Assembly: GCA_002311635.1 (NCBI GenBank)
Contig: DBZJ01000033.1
Coordinates: forward strand, 1 to 32,972
Source of the DNA: Syntrophaceae bacterium UBA1163
GTDB lineage: Bacteria > Desulfobacterota > BSN033 > UBA1163
Length of the DNA: 32,972 nucleotides
Direction: 5' to 3'
The notes under the pieces are model-generated. The model was not told the DNA's origin. It saw nothing but the letters and a program-made list of their open reading frames with translations, and searched no databases. The position numbers and the translations under genes were made by a program. Below are positions 13,795-21,751 of the stretch, in pieces (position 1 is the first letter of the stretch; every line of letters begins with the position of its first letter).

Positions 13795-16338
13795 TTAGTT
13801 TGCTTTTAACCTTTCGACTTTGACCGAACTGATCCCTCTGTCATCAACGAGGGGACAGGGATAAGGAGCAGTGATGACCCCCGGAACAGGTTTTGAGGAA
13901 AGTCTCACTTTCATCCTCAAGGAATGTCCCCCATGGGTTGAGACCTGGATGACTTCCTCCTCTTCGATCTTAAGGCTTCTGGCATCCTCATCGTTCATTT
14001 CCAGGTAAGGCTTTTCAGAGACCGCTTTCAAGGCATCGCTCTTAGAACTGAGAAGACCGGATTGGAAAAGCGAAGGTCTCTGGATTAGCTGGAAAGGATA
14101 GCCTTCCGGAATCGGAGGCCCCGGTATCTTCCCAGCCGGTATCAATTTCGCTTTTCCGCTTGGGAAGCCGTCAGCATAGAGGTAAGAAGCATTATTTGGC
14201 CATTGCATTCCATCCTGAATACCCCGGTAATGGGGGATCTGACGGCAGATTTCTTCAAAGATGGCCTCGGGCGTTTCTCCTGGCACAGGACATTCGAGGA
14301 GGCGTAACAAGTTCAAGAAGATCTCGAAATCCGGTCTTGACTGGTTTCGGGGCGGGCGAAGAGGATTTAACTTCTGAACCCTCCGCTCCAGGTTGGTGTA
14401 TGTTCCGCTCTTTTCCACAAAAGCACTCGCAGGGAGGACAACATGGGCCATCTTTGCGGTTTCCGTCATGAAGAGATCCTGAACAATAAGACATGGAAGA
14501 TTTTCCAAGGCTTTCTTCAGTTGATGAGTATTGGAATAGGTCATGAGAGGGTTTTCCCCGACGATATAAGCAGCCCTTAACTTTCCTTCCTCTGCCTTTT
14601 CGATGAGGTGTTTCCATCCCCAACCGCTTCCTTTTACACCTTCCCTTATATCGATGGCTCCCTGGGCATTGCATTTATCGAGTAGGATAAGAATCCCTGA
14701 GGATTCCTTTCCGATATGACCTGTGATCAGGGCAAGGTTGGAAGCGGCGGTGGCGACCTCTTTTGAGGCGATGTGGGACCAGAGACCAGAACCGATCAGA
14801 ATCATGGCCTTCTTAGCCTGCGCAAATGCCCTGGCTGCCTTTTCAATTTCTGTCTTCTTCGCCTCCGGAAGGGTTCCGAGCGATTCATCTGAGGGGGCCA
14901 TTTTCTTTTTCAATTCTTCTATTCCTTGGGTTCGCTCTCTGATGAACCCTTTATCCTCAAGGCCTTCTCTCAATATGGCTCCGATTATGGCGTTGAGCAA
15001 GGAGACCTCCATCCCGGGTTTCGCCGTGAGCGTCACACTGGGATGAAACATGGGAGAGATCTGCGTGGCTCGGCTGAGGCCGATATCATGAGAGCCGAGT
15101 ACGATCAACTGAGCCCTGTTCCGCCGGATGGCCAGATGGATCTCATTCTTGATGATCGGGTGTGTCGCTGCAGGGTCTACACCGATCACGAGAATGCAAT
15201 CGGCTTTCCGGATCTCTTGGATCGAGTTGGTAGAGGCGGCCATACCCAATGTCTTTGCCAGACCCTCTGTCAGGCCGCTGTAGGCGCTGTCGCTACCGTA
15301 ACCAATCTGATCTGTTCCGATTGCCTCCCGAAATAACTTTTGAAACAGATAATATTCCTCATTGGTCAGCCGGCTCGAGGCCATAGCCCCGATCGCCTGG
15401 GGACCGTATTTGTCTTTAGTCTCTTCAATCTGACGGGTTATGAATTGCAGGGCCTCATCCCAAGAGGCCTCTTTGAAAGACCCGTTCGCTCTTAAAAGAG
15501 GGGTCTTGATCCTTTCAGGATGATCGGCGAAGTCCCAGCCGAACCTTCCCTTGACGCAGAGGTTTCCGTCGCTTGGGCCTTTGGCAGGATCGGAAAAGAC
15601 CCTTTTGACTTCTCCATCTTTCGAGCCTATGGTGAGAAGGCAACCGCAAGCACAGTAAGGGCAGGGGGTGGTCGTCTCCTTCAACTCCCACGATTTGGCC
15701 GTATAGTCGAAGCGGTCGCTGGTAATGGCCCCCACCGGGCACGTATCCATGCACTGGCCGCAAAATTCGCATTCCATGGGGCGATGAAAGTCGGTATCGA
15801 TGGTTGTCTTGATCCCCCTTCGGGTAAAAGAGAGTTCTCCTACTCCCTGAACCTCGTCACAGATGCGAGCACACCGGCCGCAGAGAATACATTTGTCGGA
15901 GTCTCTCTGGAGCAGAAGAGATCGATCGTCGGCAGGGGATCTCACCGGCTCCCACGGATAGCGTGTCTCCTCCACCCCGTATTCATAGATCAGATTCTGG
16001 AGGTCGCATTCGCCTTCTTTTTCACAGCGGGGGCAGATCATCGGATGGTTGAGCAGAATGAACTGGAGCTGCAACCGTCTCGATTCAGAAATTTTTGGAG
16101 ATTGAGTCGTGATCTCCATCCCGTTTCTTGCGGGGGTGAAACACGACGGCAAAAGCTCGGACTTTCCTTTCTGCTGAACGACGCAGAGGCGGCAGGCCCC
16201 AAAGGGAATGAGCCTTCGGTCGTGGCAGAGGGAGGGAATCCGGACCCCCGCAGATTGAGCTGCCTCGAGGATGGTCTTCCCCTTCTCAACCTCAATCTCG
16301 ATTTCATCAATCTTCAGCTTGATCATTTGAGTTCCCAT
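13795..16338 (-). CDS. NuoG-like iron-sulfur protein with non-catalytic molybdopterin-type domain
   Basis: An 847-residue protein related to complex I NuoG and to the NAD-linked formate dehydrogenase alpha subunit. In order: [2Fe-2S] domain Cys38/49/52/66; His98-Cys102/105/111 cluster; ferredoxin domain Cys150/153/156/160 and 190/193/196/200; molybdopterin-domain [4Fe-4S] Cys226/229/233 with Cys261; a long molybdopterin-oxidoreductase fold; and a C-terminal dinucleotide-binding domain. Where formate dehydrogenases have Sec or Cys followed by His (RVUH or RLCH), this protein reads SDSAYSG near residues 349-355, without Cys, Sec or the His. It is therefore probably an electron conduit like NuoG or the NuoG-like subunit of Bam complexes, not a formate dehydrogenase. 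It follows nuoF after 34 nt. Confidence 0.92.
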   Translation of the reverse strand: MGTQMIKLKIDEIEIEVEKGKTILEAAQSAGVRIPSLCHDRRLIPFGACRLCVVQQKGKSELLPSCFTPARNGMEITTQSPKISESRRLQLQFILLNHPMICPRCEKEGECDLQNLIYEYGVEETRYPWEPVRSPADDRSLLLQRDSDKCILCGRCARICDEVQGVGELSFTRRGIKTTIDTDFHRPMECEFCGQCMDTCPVGAITSDRFDYTAKSWELKETTTPCPYCACGCLLTIGSKDGEVKRVFSDPAKGPSDGNLCVKGRFGWDFADHPERIKTPLLRANGSFKEASWDEALQFITRQIEETKDKYGPQAIGAMASSRLTNEEYYLFQKLFREAIGTDQIGYGSDSAYSGLTEGLAKTLGMAASTNSIQEIRKADCILVIGVDPAATHPIIKNEIHLAIRRNRAQLIVLGSHDIGLSRATQISPMFHPSVTLTAKPGMEVSLLNAIIGAILREGLEDKGFIRERTQGIEELKKKMAPSDESLGTLPEAKKTEIEKAARAFAQAKKAMILIGSGLWSHIASKEVATAASNLALITGHIGKESSGILILLDKCNAQGAIDIREGVKGSGWGWKHLIEKAEEGKLRAAYIVGENPLMTYSNTHQLKKALENLPCLIVQDLFMTETAKMAHVVLPASAFVEKSGTYTNLERRVQKLNPLRPPRNQSRPDFEIFLNLLRLLECPVPGETPEAIFEEICRQIPHYRGIQDGMQWPNNASYLYADGFPSGKAKLIPAGKIPGPPIPEGYPFQLIQRPSLFQSGLLSSKSDALKAVSEKPYLEMNDEDARSLKIEEEEVIQVSTHGGHSLRMKVRLSSKPVPGVITAPYPCPLVDDRGISSVKVERLKAN

Positions 16339-16372
16339 CTCGTACTTAACTCTCCCTCATGAAGTATATTTC

Positions 16373-18136
16373 TCATTCGATGGCAGTAAACTTACACGCC
16401 TGAATACAGGACCGGCAGCGAATGCACTTCTCCACATTGATGACGGCAGGCGTCTTCTTCTCCCATGTGATCGCCTCCATCGGGCACGCCTTCTTGCAGA
16501 GGCCGCACATCTTGCACTTTTCGGGATCGACCCGAAATTTGATGAGGCTCGTGCAGACCAGGGCGGGGCATCTCTTCTCCTTAATGTGAGCCTCGTATTC
16601 ATTCCGAAAATAGCGGATCGTGGATAGAACGGGATTCGGGGCCGACTTTCCCAAACCACAGTGGGAGCTACTTTTGATGTGCTTGCCCAATTGTTCGAGC
16701 AGGTCGATGTCTTCCATCGTCCCTTGTCCTGTCGTGATGCGATTCAGGATGTTGAGCATTACCTTCAACCCCACGCGGCAGGGAACGCACTTGCCGCACG
16801 ATTCGTCCACGGAGAAGTCAGTGAAGAACCGCGCCGTATCGACCATGCAGGTCGAATCGTTCATGGCGACTAGACCACCGGAGCCCATCATGGCCCCGGC
16901 ATCGTCGAGGGAGTCAAAATCGACCTCCAGATCCAATAGGGAACTCGGGAGACAGGCCCCGGAGGGTCCTCCGATTTGAATGGCTTTGAACTCTCTCTTG
17001 TCGGAAATTCCTCCCCCGATATCGAACACGATCTTCCGGAGCGTGGTTCCCATAGGGACCTCGATCAGTCCCACATTCTGGACGGTGCCGGTGAGGGCAA
17101 AAACCTTCGTCCCTTTCGATCCCTCCGTTCCCAGAGAGGCGAACCACTGCCCGCCCTTCAGGAGGATGGGAGGCACGTTGGCAAAGGTTTCTACGTTGTT
17201 GAGAACGGTGGGCTGGCTCCACAATCCGGCCTCTGTGGACCGTGGGGGCTTAATGCGAGGCATGCCACGCTTTCCCTCGAGTGAATACATCAGCGCGGTC
17301 GACTCTCCACAGACAAAGGCCCCGGCACCCGGGTAGATCCCGATATCAAAATCGAAACCGGAGCCCAAAATATCCTTTCCGAGCAATCCGTAGTTTCTCG
17401 CTTGCTCAATGGCGATGTTGAGCCGATGAATGGCCAGAGGATATTCCGCTCTCACATAGACGTAGCCCTGGTGGGCGTCAATGGCATAGCCGCAGATGGT
17501 TATTCCCTCCAAAACCGAGTGAGGGTCGGCTTCTAAAACGGAGCGGTCCATGAATGCGCCCGGATCTCCTTCATCTCCGTTACAGATGACGAATTTGGGG
17601 AATGAATCATACCGCCGGCCTTCTTCCCATTTTTGACCGGTTGGAAATCCAGCCCCTCCCCGGCCTCTCAAACCGGAGGTTTTCACTTCTTGAATCACCT
17701 CTTCGGGCTTCATGGAAGAAAGGACTTTGGAAAGGGCGGCATATCCGTCTCTGGCGATATATTCGTCGATATTTTCTGCATCGATCAAGCCTCGATTCCT
17801 GAGGGCCCTCAGGACCTGATGCTCGAAGAAGGGGATGTCCTTTAACAGAGGGACCTTTTCCTTGACGATTGGTCCTGTATACAAAAATTTCTGCACCGGG
17901 CGTCCTTTGAGGAAATGCTCCTCTACGAGAAAAGGGACATCCTCAGGGGTCAATTTCTTGTAGAAAATGCCCTCTGGGTAAACGACCATGATCGGGCCTT
18001 CCGCGCAAAAGCCGTTGCATCCTGTGATGACCACCTTCACTTCATCCGCAAGACCTCGATCCTTCAATTCTGCTTCCAGGCGTTCTCTCAATTGCAGGGA
18101 GCCGCAGGAAACACAGCCTGTTCCGGCACACACCAT
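16373..18136 (-). CDS. NuoF-like NADH-binding flavoprotein with thioredoxin-like and ferredoxin domains
   Basis: At least 587 residues. The N-terminal thioredoxin-like [2Fe-2S] domain has Cys3, Cys8, Cys40 and Cys44; the NuoF core has GLRGRGGAGFPTG (155-167) for FMN/NADH, CNGDEGDPGAF, GAGAFVCGESTAL, ESCGKCVPCRVG and HCGLG for a [4Fe-4S] cluster; the C-terminus adds a two-cluster ferredoxin (CKMCGLCKKAC, CIRCRSCIQAC). This layout is that of HydB/HndC-type subunits of soluble bifurcating hydrogenases and of BamH-like proteins. The likely role is NADH oxidation or NAD reduction at FMN. The ATG at 18136 has no ribosome binding site. The reading frame continues upstream to an ATA at 18160 that has one and gives a more family-like N-terminus (KAYRTHLMVCAGTGC), so the true start may be non-canonical. 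Confidence 0.94.
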   Translation of the reverse strand: MVCAGTGCVSCGSLQLRERLEAELKDRGLADEVKVVITGCNGFCAEGPIMVVYPEGIFYKKLTPEDVPFLVEEHFLKGRPVQKFLYTGPIVKEKVPLLKDIPFFEHQVLRALRNRGLIDAENIDEYIARDGYAALSKVLSSMKPEEVIQEVKTSGLRGRGGAGFPTGQKWEEGRRYDSFPKFVICNGDEGDPGAFMDRSVLEADPHSVLEGITICGYAIDAHQGYVYVRAEYPLAIHRLNIAIEQARNYGLLGKDILGSGFDFDIGIYPGAGAFVCGESTALMYSLEGKRGMPRIKPPRSTEAGLWSQPTVLNNVETFANVPPILLKGGQWFASLGTEGSKGTKVFALTGTVQNVGLIEVPMGTTLRKIVFDIGGGISDKREFKAIQIGGPSGACLPSSLLDLEVDFDSLDDAGAMMGSGGLVAMNDSTCMVDTARFFTDFSVDESCGKCVPCRVGLKVMLNILNRITTGQGTMEDIDLLEQLGKHIKSSSHCGLGKSAPNPVLSTIRYFRNEYEAHIKEKRCPALVCTSLIKFRVDPEKCKMCGLCKKACPMEAITWEKKTPAVINVEKCIRCRSCIQACKFTAIE

Positions 18137-18157
18137 AAGATGGGTTCGATACGCTTT

Positions 18158-18173
18158 TATGCTTTTAACCTCA
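18158..18173 (-). promoter_or_regulatory. ribosome binding site and possible ATA start of the nuoF-like gene
   Basis: On the minus strand TTGAGG-TTAAAAGC-ATA-AAA-GCG: a GAGG eight bases before an in-frame ATA (18160-18158). Translation from there gives KAYRTHLMVCAGTGC, which is family-like, while the ATG at 18136 has no purine-rich site in front. There is no ATG, GTG or TTG between the upstream in-frame TGA and 18136. Confidence 0.5.
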
Positions 18174-18320
18174 AGGATTCTAGGATTCGAGGATTCAAGG
18201 GTTCAAGCGAAGAAACACTTTCTTCTCGCGCTCTTTCTACTGGATTTTCCCAATTCTTTAATTCCTCGTAATTCATTTCACTCGACTCCTTGACCCCTCG
18301 ACTCCTTCACCCCTTACCTC
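18172..18320. repeat. 8-nt repeat, two complementary arms
   Basis: Arm 1 (18172-18211): CAAGGATT CTAGGATT CGAGGATT CAAGGGTT CAAGCGAA. Arm 2 (18281-18320): CTCGACTC CTTGACCC CTCGACTC CTTCACCC CTTACCTC. The arms are imperfect reverse complements within the 170-nt spacer between the [2Fe-2S] protein and nuoF genes; arm 1 abuts the nuoF ribosome binding site. Confidence 0.8.
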
Positions 18321-18330
18321 TTTTTTTGAG

Positions 18331-18714
18331 CTAGTACGTAGTCTCACTTCCTCTTGCCAAGGCGTAGGCCTCGACAATCTCCCCGTTCAAGACATGCTTG
18401 ACGAATATTTCCTTCATCCTCTCTTCATTGAGGTCGCAATATTTCACAGGCGGTTTTCCGAGAATTTCCACCGTGGCCATCGGCTCCCGGCTGCAAAGCC
18501 CTGCGCATCCGGAGGTTGTCACCATGACATCCTTGACCTTTTCCTCCTCGATTTCTTTTAAGACAACAGCCATCAGTTTTCTGGCCCCGGCAGCGATCCC
18601 GCAGGTTCCCATGTGGATGTTGACTTTCGCTCGGAAGCCTCCCTCCCGCAGAACCGTGCTCGACCGAACTTCCTCTTTGATTCGTTTTAAGTCATCAACG
18701 GTTAGCTTCGCCAT
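18331..18714 (-). CDS. thioredoxin-like [2Fe-2S] ferredoxin
   Basis: A 127-residue single-domain thioredoxin-like [2Fe-2S] protein. Cluster ligands are visible as HMGTCGIAAGA with Cys38 and SGCAGLCSREP with Cys70 and Cys74, followed by the usual VKYCDL stretch. Small proteins of this type (HndB-like) sit between NuoE and NuoF genes in soluble bifurcating hydrogenase operons and carry electrons between subunits. That is the same position as here, 46 nt after nuoE and 170 nt before nuoF. The start ATG follows AGGAGAG. The only atypical feature is the long downstream spacer, which holds two arms of 8-nt repeats. Confidence 0.92.
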   Translation of the reverse strand: MAKLTVDDLKRIKEEVRSSTVLREGGFRAKVNIHMGTCGIAAGARKLMAVVLKEIEEEKVKDVMVTTSGCAGLCSREPMATVEILGKPPVKYCDLNEERMKEIFVKHVLNGEIVEAYALARGSETTY

Positions 18715-18732
18715 CGCCGTTTCTCTCCTAAC

Positions 18733-18761
18733 GGGGTGTACCCCAAGTTGTGGTGCACCCC
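18733..18761 (-). other. imperfect hairpin after the nuoE stop
   Basis: GGGGTGTA (18733-18740) and TGCACCCC (18754-18761) pair over six bases plus one beyond a mismatch. It overlaps the end of nuoE and precedes the next ribosome binding site. Its role is unclear. Confidence 0.35.
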
Positions 18762-19240
18762 TATCGATAAGAACTCACAATTTCAATGGCTTTACCCGGG
18801 GTGATCATCCCGTAGGTGTCATTCCCAACGACGATGACAGGGGCTAAACCGCAAGCCCCAAGGCACCGCACCGCTTCCAGAGAAAATTTCCGGTCCTGTG
18901 TGATCCCCCCGACTTCAACATGGAGCTCCCTTTGAAGATTGTCGAGGATCTGTTTGGAGCCCCTGACATAACAGGCTGTTCCGAGGCACACCCGGATGAC
19001 GTGCTTTCCCCTCGGGATGGTCGTAAAAAAAGCATAGAATGAGACCACCCCGTAAACCTGAGATGCGGGAAGCTGAAGTCCCTGCGCAATTCGATGCTGC
19101 ACCTTTTTGGGTAGGTACCCACAAATATCCTGTACCTCCTTCAACACCGGGATAAGGATCCCCTGCTTGTTCTTGAACTTATCGATCACCTGGTCAATCT
19201 TCTCCCAATCTGTTCGTGAAATTTCTTCTGCCAACCTCAT
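18761..19240 (-). CDS. NuoE-like [2Fe-2S] subunit
   Basis: A 159-residue NuoE/HydC/HndA homologue: N-terminal helical bundle (about 10-75), then a thioredoxin-like domain with one [2Fe-2S] cluster ligated by CLGTAC and CLGAC. It partners NuoF, which passes electrons from FMN. The ATG overlaps the stop of the upstream HATPase gene by four bases (ATGA), so it is translationally coupled to the regulatory-looking block. Together with NuoF and the NuoG-like protein it makes an NADH module without any membrane subunit of complex I in the window. Confidence 0.95.
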   Translation of the reverse strand: MRLAEEISRTDWEKIDQVIDKFKNKQGILIPVLKEVQDICGYLPKKVQHRIAQGLQLPASQVYGVVSFYAFFTTIPRGKHVIRVCLGTACYVRGSKQILDNLQRELHVEVGGITQDRKFSLEAVRCLGACGLAPVIVVGNDTYGMITPGKAIEIVSSYR

Positions 19241-19785
19241 CCCTGAACTCCAATCTGTTTCAGCCCCTCTTTGAGATGCCTTTCCACCTCTCGGATGACT
19301 TCCGGATCGACGAGGGGCCGATCTCTAAAATGATTTTTCACCCATGAACTGCTGAAAGCGAATGACTTTCCCTCCTTCTTATGCGTGTACAAGATCTCCA
19401 GCTCAGGATTTCCGAAAAGGAGTGTCACCACCGTTTCAACCATGTTCCCCAAGGGTTTTCTGTCAATATGATGGTATTGGAAACTAGCAATCACTTTCGT
19501 GCCTTTTCCTATTTTCGACTCCACTCGAAGCGACCCGCCGGCCTCTTGAGCGGCCTGCGCCATAAAGGGAAGGCCGAGTCCCACTCTCCTTGAAGAGCGG
19601 GTAGTAAAGAACGGATCGAGCGCCTTTCGACTGACCTCTTTGTCCATTCCGATTCCATCATCCCGGATTTCAATCGTCAACCGGTCCTCCCCGGGTTCTT
19701 CATCCACGAAGATCTCAATTTTTCTTGCCCTGGCCGCAGTGGCATTCTCCACAATATCCAGGATATGGAGAGAGAGATCTTCCAA
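19237..19785 (-). CDS. orphan HATPase_c ATP-binding protein
   Basis: A 182-residue GHKL-type ATPase starting at TTG. It has the N box HILDIVENATAARA (Asn14), G1 box DDGIGM (42-47), phosphate-loop region FFTTRSSRRVGLGLPF and G2-like segment GGSLRVESKIGKGT. It lacks a phosphoacceptor His domain, sensor domain or membrane segment, so it is not a normal histidine kinase. A C-terminal extension of about 70 residues (115-182) is specific to this subfamily. Proteins of this kind are found in clostridial [FeFe]-hydrogenase operons between PHP/DRTGG genes and nuoE, exactly as here; their role is not established. The TTG start gives the family N-terminus MEDLSLHILD. The gene lies 20 nt after the PHP gene and overlaps nuoE. 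Confidence 0.88.
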   Translation of the reverse strand: MEDLSLHILDIVENATAARARKIEIFVDEEPGEDRLTIEIRDDGIGMDKEVSRKALDPFFTTRSSRRVGLGLPFMAQAAQEAGGSLRVESKIGKGTKVIASFQYHHIDRKPLGNMVETVVTLLFGNPELEILYTHKKEGKSFAFSSSWVKNHFRDRPLVDPEVIREVERHLKEGLKQIGVQG

Positions 19786-19805
19786 ACCCGCCTCTCGCCG
19801 ATGTT

Positions 19806-20546
19806 TTATGCCTCCATGACCCTTCGTCCTTCTTCGCCATGAAGGGCCATTTTAACCTCCTTTGACGTGGTCTCCTTAAGGAGAAAGGGGGTCGTGCTCT
19901 TGCCGATGTCCTCAAGGCAATGGGCATCGGAAAACCAGACAAAGGAGTAATGCTGATAAGAATGAAATCGACTCTTGGCCTCTTCCTTAGAGGTGCGGGG
20001 GGAGATTTCCAGCCCGTCCAGCGGAATCCCTTCCGGGATGAATCCCAATTGCCCGACGAGACTAAACGCCTGGCGATCGATATGAGAGGCGATGGCCACT
20101 CCCTCAAGTGAATGGATCACGGAGACGATCTGTTCAAAGGGAAGCAAGGTTGCTCCAATCAACATTCTCCGATTGACGCCGACCGCTTCATCCCTTTCGT
20201 TGACCACGGTCTGGGGGCCGAACACCTCTTCTACATTTTCCCCAGGAAGATTTTGATAAATCAGATTTTGAAGGGCGGCACAGTTCTCTTGGGCATCGAA
20301 AAGGGCGATCAGATGGATTTCCTCCTTTGAGGTGACTTCCATCCCGGGAAGCACTTTCAGGCCCCCCGCATCGCCAGCGCTGATGAAGGCTGCCGTGTTT
20401 TCCGCCGAATTATGGTCACAGATAGCGATCATATCTAAACCCCTGGCCTTCGCCTGGTTCACGAGGGCACGGGGCCTCATTTCTTCTTCTCCACAAGGCG
20501 AAAGGCATGAATGAATGTGGAGGTCCGCCCGAAACGTTTTGAGCAT
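19806..20546 (-). CDS. PHP-domain metal-dependent phosphoesterase-like protein
   Basis: About 246 residues of the PHP superfamily. The metal-binding motifs are intact: DLHIHS (His10, His12), CDHNS (Asp44, His45), GMEVTS with Glu70, EEIHLI, SHIDR (His155) and FSDAH (Asp207, His209). The family includes DNA-polymerase-associated and histidinol-phosphate phosphatases and nucleotide phosphoesterases such as 3',5'-nucleoside bisphosphate phosphatase. The substrate here is unknown. The start ATG overlaps the stop of the DRTGG gene upstream (TGATG); a TTG directly before it is possible. A nucleotide-cleaving enzyme between two ATP-binding proteins and two DRTGG proteins suggests a small signalling module, which is an inference from context. 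Confidence 0.9.
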   Translation of the reverse strand: MLKTFRADLHIHSCLSPCGEEEMRPRALVNQAKARGLDMIAICDHNSAENTAAFISAGDAGGLKVLPGMEVTSKEEIHLIALFDAQENCAALQNLIYQNLPGENVEEVFGPQTVVNERDEAVGVNRRMLIGATLLPFEQIVSVIHSLEGVAIASHIDRQAFSLVGQLGFIPEGIPLDGLEISPRTSKEEAKSRFHSYQHYSFVWFSDAHCLEDIGKSTTPFLLKETTSKEVKMALHGEEGRRVMEA

Positions 20547-20890
20547 CAACCCATTCCCGAGATCCCCATCTGGTAGAGTTTGCCTGTCAATTCAAAGGCA
20601 AGGAGCGAAGAGACCAAAATAGGCATCCCCTCCTCTTCGGCCTTTCGAAGGGTTTCTGAATCAGGTTCTCTTCCTCCTGTCAAAATAATCCCTGCCAGCT
20701 CCTTCATGGTGGCCACCGCGACGATATTGGGATGGGTCTGGATGGTTACCCATATGTTTCCCTTGCGGCTATGGGCAATCACGTCGCTGAGGAGATCTCC
20801 GGTATACCCTCCTCTCACCTCTTCATCGAGCCGGTTTTTCCCTGCCCTGATCTTCAGCCCAAAGGATTTGACGATGTCGGAAACCGTCAT
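20546..20890 (-). CDS. DRTGG-domain protein (second copy)
   Basis: A 114-residue single-domain DRTGG protein. The domain is recognised by its overall pattern: LSDVIAHSRKGNIWVTIQTH, AVATMKELAGIILTGGREPD, then EEGMPILVSSLLAFELTGKLYQMG. DRTGG domains occur in Pta-like and CBS-containing proteins, where they are thought to be ligand-sensing or dimerisation modules; none of the usual partner domains is present here. It is 22 nt after the RsbW-like gene and overlaps the PHP gene. It resembles the copy at 21379-21750 in layout (both end in GxLYQxG) but has diverged strongly, so the two may form a heteromer. Confidence 0.85.
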   Translation of the reverse strand: MTVSDIVKSFGLKIRAGKNRLDEEVRGGYTGDLLSDVIAHSRKGNIWVTIQTHPNIVAVATMKELAGIILTGGREPDSETLRKAEEEGMPILVSSLLAFELTGKLYQMGISGMG

Positions 20891-20912
20891 GAAACGAATT
20901 CCTTCCCTCCGG

Positions 20913-21392
20913 TCATCCCCCGGCGTTCAACAATGGCACCGACTTATCCTCTCCTTCCAAACTGATGAGAAACTCAAGATGAGTCCCCTGTCCGAACTTA
21001 GAGGTGAGGATCATTCCATCCGTATTGTTTTTTATGTTAGAAAGGCCCATGCCAGCACCGAACCCCAATTCATGAATCCTTTCGCTGGCGGTCGAATAGC
21101 CCTCCTGCATTGCCAGATCGACATCAGGAATACCGATTCCTTCGTCTTCGACTACGATCTTCAGGAAGTCGGGCGTAATAAAGAGCGAAAGGTTTCCTCG
21201 GCTGGCATAGCAAATGACGTTCATCTCAGCCTCAAAGGTCGCAATCGATGTTCTTCGAATGACACGACTCGAAAATCCGGCCTCCTTCAAAATCTTTTTG
21301 ACCTGACTTGAAATGGACCCGGCATTCGTAAAATTGCCCCCCGCTATATGAAACATCTCATGAAGATGTATATTATTTTCAGCCCCGGACAT
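20913..21392 (-). CDS. RsbW/RsbT-like GHKL ATP-binding protein
   Basis: A 159-residue single-domain GHKL ATPase resembling anti-sigma-factor kinases (SpoIIAB, RsbW, RsbT). An N-box-like EAEMN (54-58), DEGIGI (83-88) and GFGAGMGLSNIK (about 110-121) are visible. No sigma factor, STAS anti-anti-sigma protein or PP2C phosphatase is encoded nearby, so a classical partner-switching circuit is not supported. Its ATG lies 14 nt inside the end of the upstream DRTGG gene. Paralogues occupy the same slot in clostridial hydrogenase operons. Its target here might be one of the DRTGG proteins or a redox subunit; this is inference. Confidence 0.87.
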   Translation of the reverse strand: MSGAENNIHLHEMFHIAGGNFTNAGSISSQVKKILKEAGFSSRVIRRTSIATFEAEMNVICYASRGNLSLFITPDFLKIVVEDEGIGIPDVDLAMQEGYSTASERIHELGFGAGMGLSNIKNNTDGMILTSKFGQGTHLEFLISLEGEDKSVPLLNAGG

Positions 21393-21750
21393 TTTTCACT
21401 TTTTCGATACATGCCCTCATACCAAGTTGATATAAGCGACCGCATGTCTCAAACATGATATACCGCGTCGTCAAGAGGGGGACCTGATTCTCGATCGCCA
21501 GCTGCAAGGTCGCCTCATTAGGCCGTTTCCCTCTGACAAAAAGGATGGCCCCCAAATCCATGGTGTTCGCTGCATAAATCACCTGGGGATGGATAATCCC
21601 CGTAATGAGCAGGGCCCCCGGTCCTGTGCTATAAGCAAGGACATCGCTGATCAGGTCGGCCGCATTTACGTACTTTATCTCTTTGTCGAGATTCGCGTCT
21701 CCTGTAATCAGCTCTGCATCCAATAGGTCTCGAATCTCTCTTAGTTTCAT
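21379..21750 (-). CDS. DRTGG-domain protein (first copy)
   Basis: A 123-residue DRTGG-domain protein: LISDVLAYSTGPGALLITG, the segment YAANTMDLGAILFVRGKRPN, and QVPLLTTRYIMFETCGRLYQLG. It starts with an ATG separated by a single base from the stop of the fused Hdr gene (TGAGATG), and its end overlaps the RsbW-like gene by 14 nt. It is thus tightly coupled to an electron-transfer subunit on one side and an ATP-binding protein on the other. The biochemical function of stand-alone DRTGG proteins is unknown. No catalytic residues are apparent, so a ligand-sensing or scaffolding role is most plausible. Confidence 0.85.
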   Translation of the reverse strand: MKLREIRDLLDAELITGDANLDKEIKYVNAADLISDVLAYSTGPGALLITGIIHPQVIYAANTMDLGAILFVRGKRPNEATLQLAIENQVPLLTTRYIMFETCGRLYQLGMRACIEKVKNVRG

Positions 21751-21751
21751 C

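Noticed and set aside
13795..16338. Formate dehydrogenase alpha subunit
   Set aside because: The catalytic Sec/Cys and following His are absent, so NuoG-like is the better call.
19237..21392. Two-component system or sigma-factor partner-switching operon
   Set aside because: There is no phosphoacceptor His domain, receiver domain, sigma factor, STAS protein or PP2C phosphatase beside the two GHKL ATPases.
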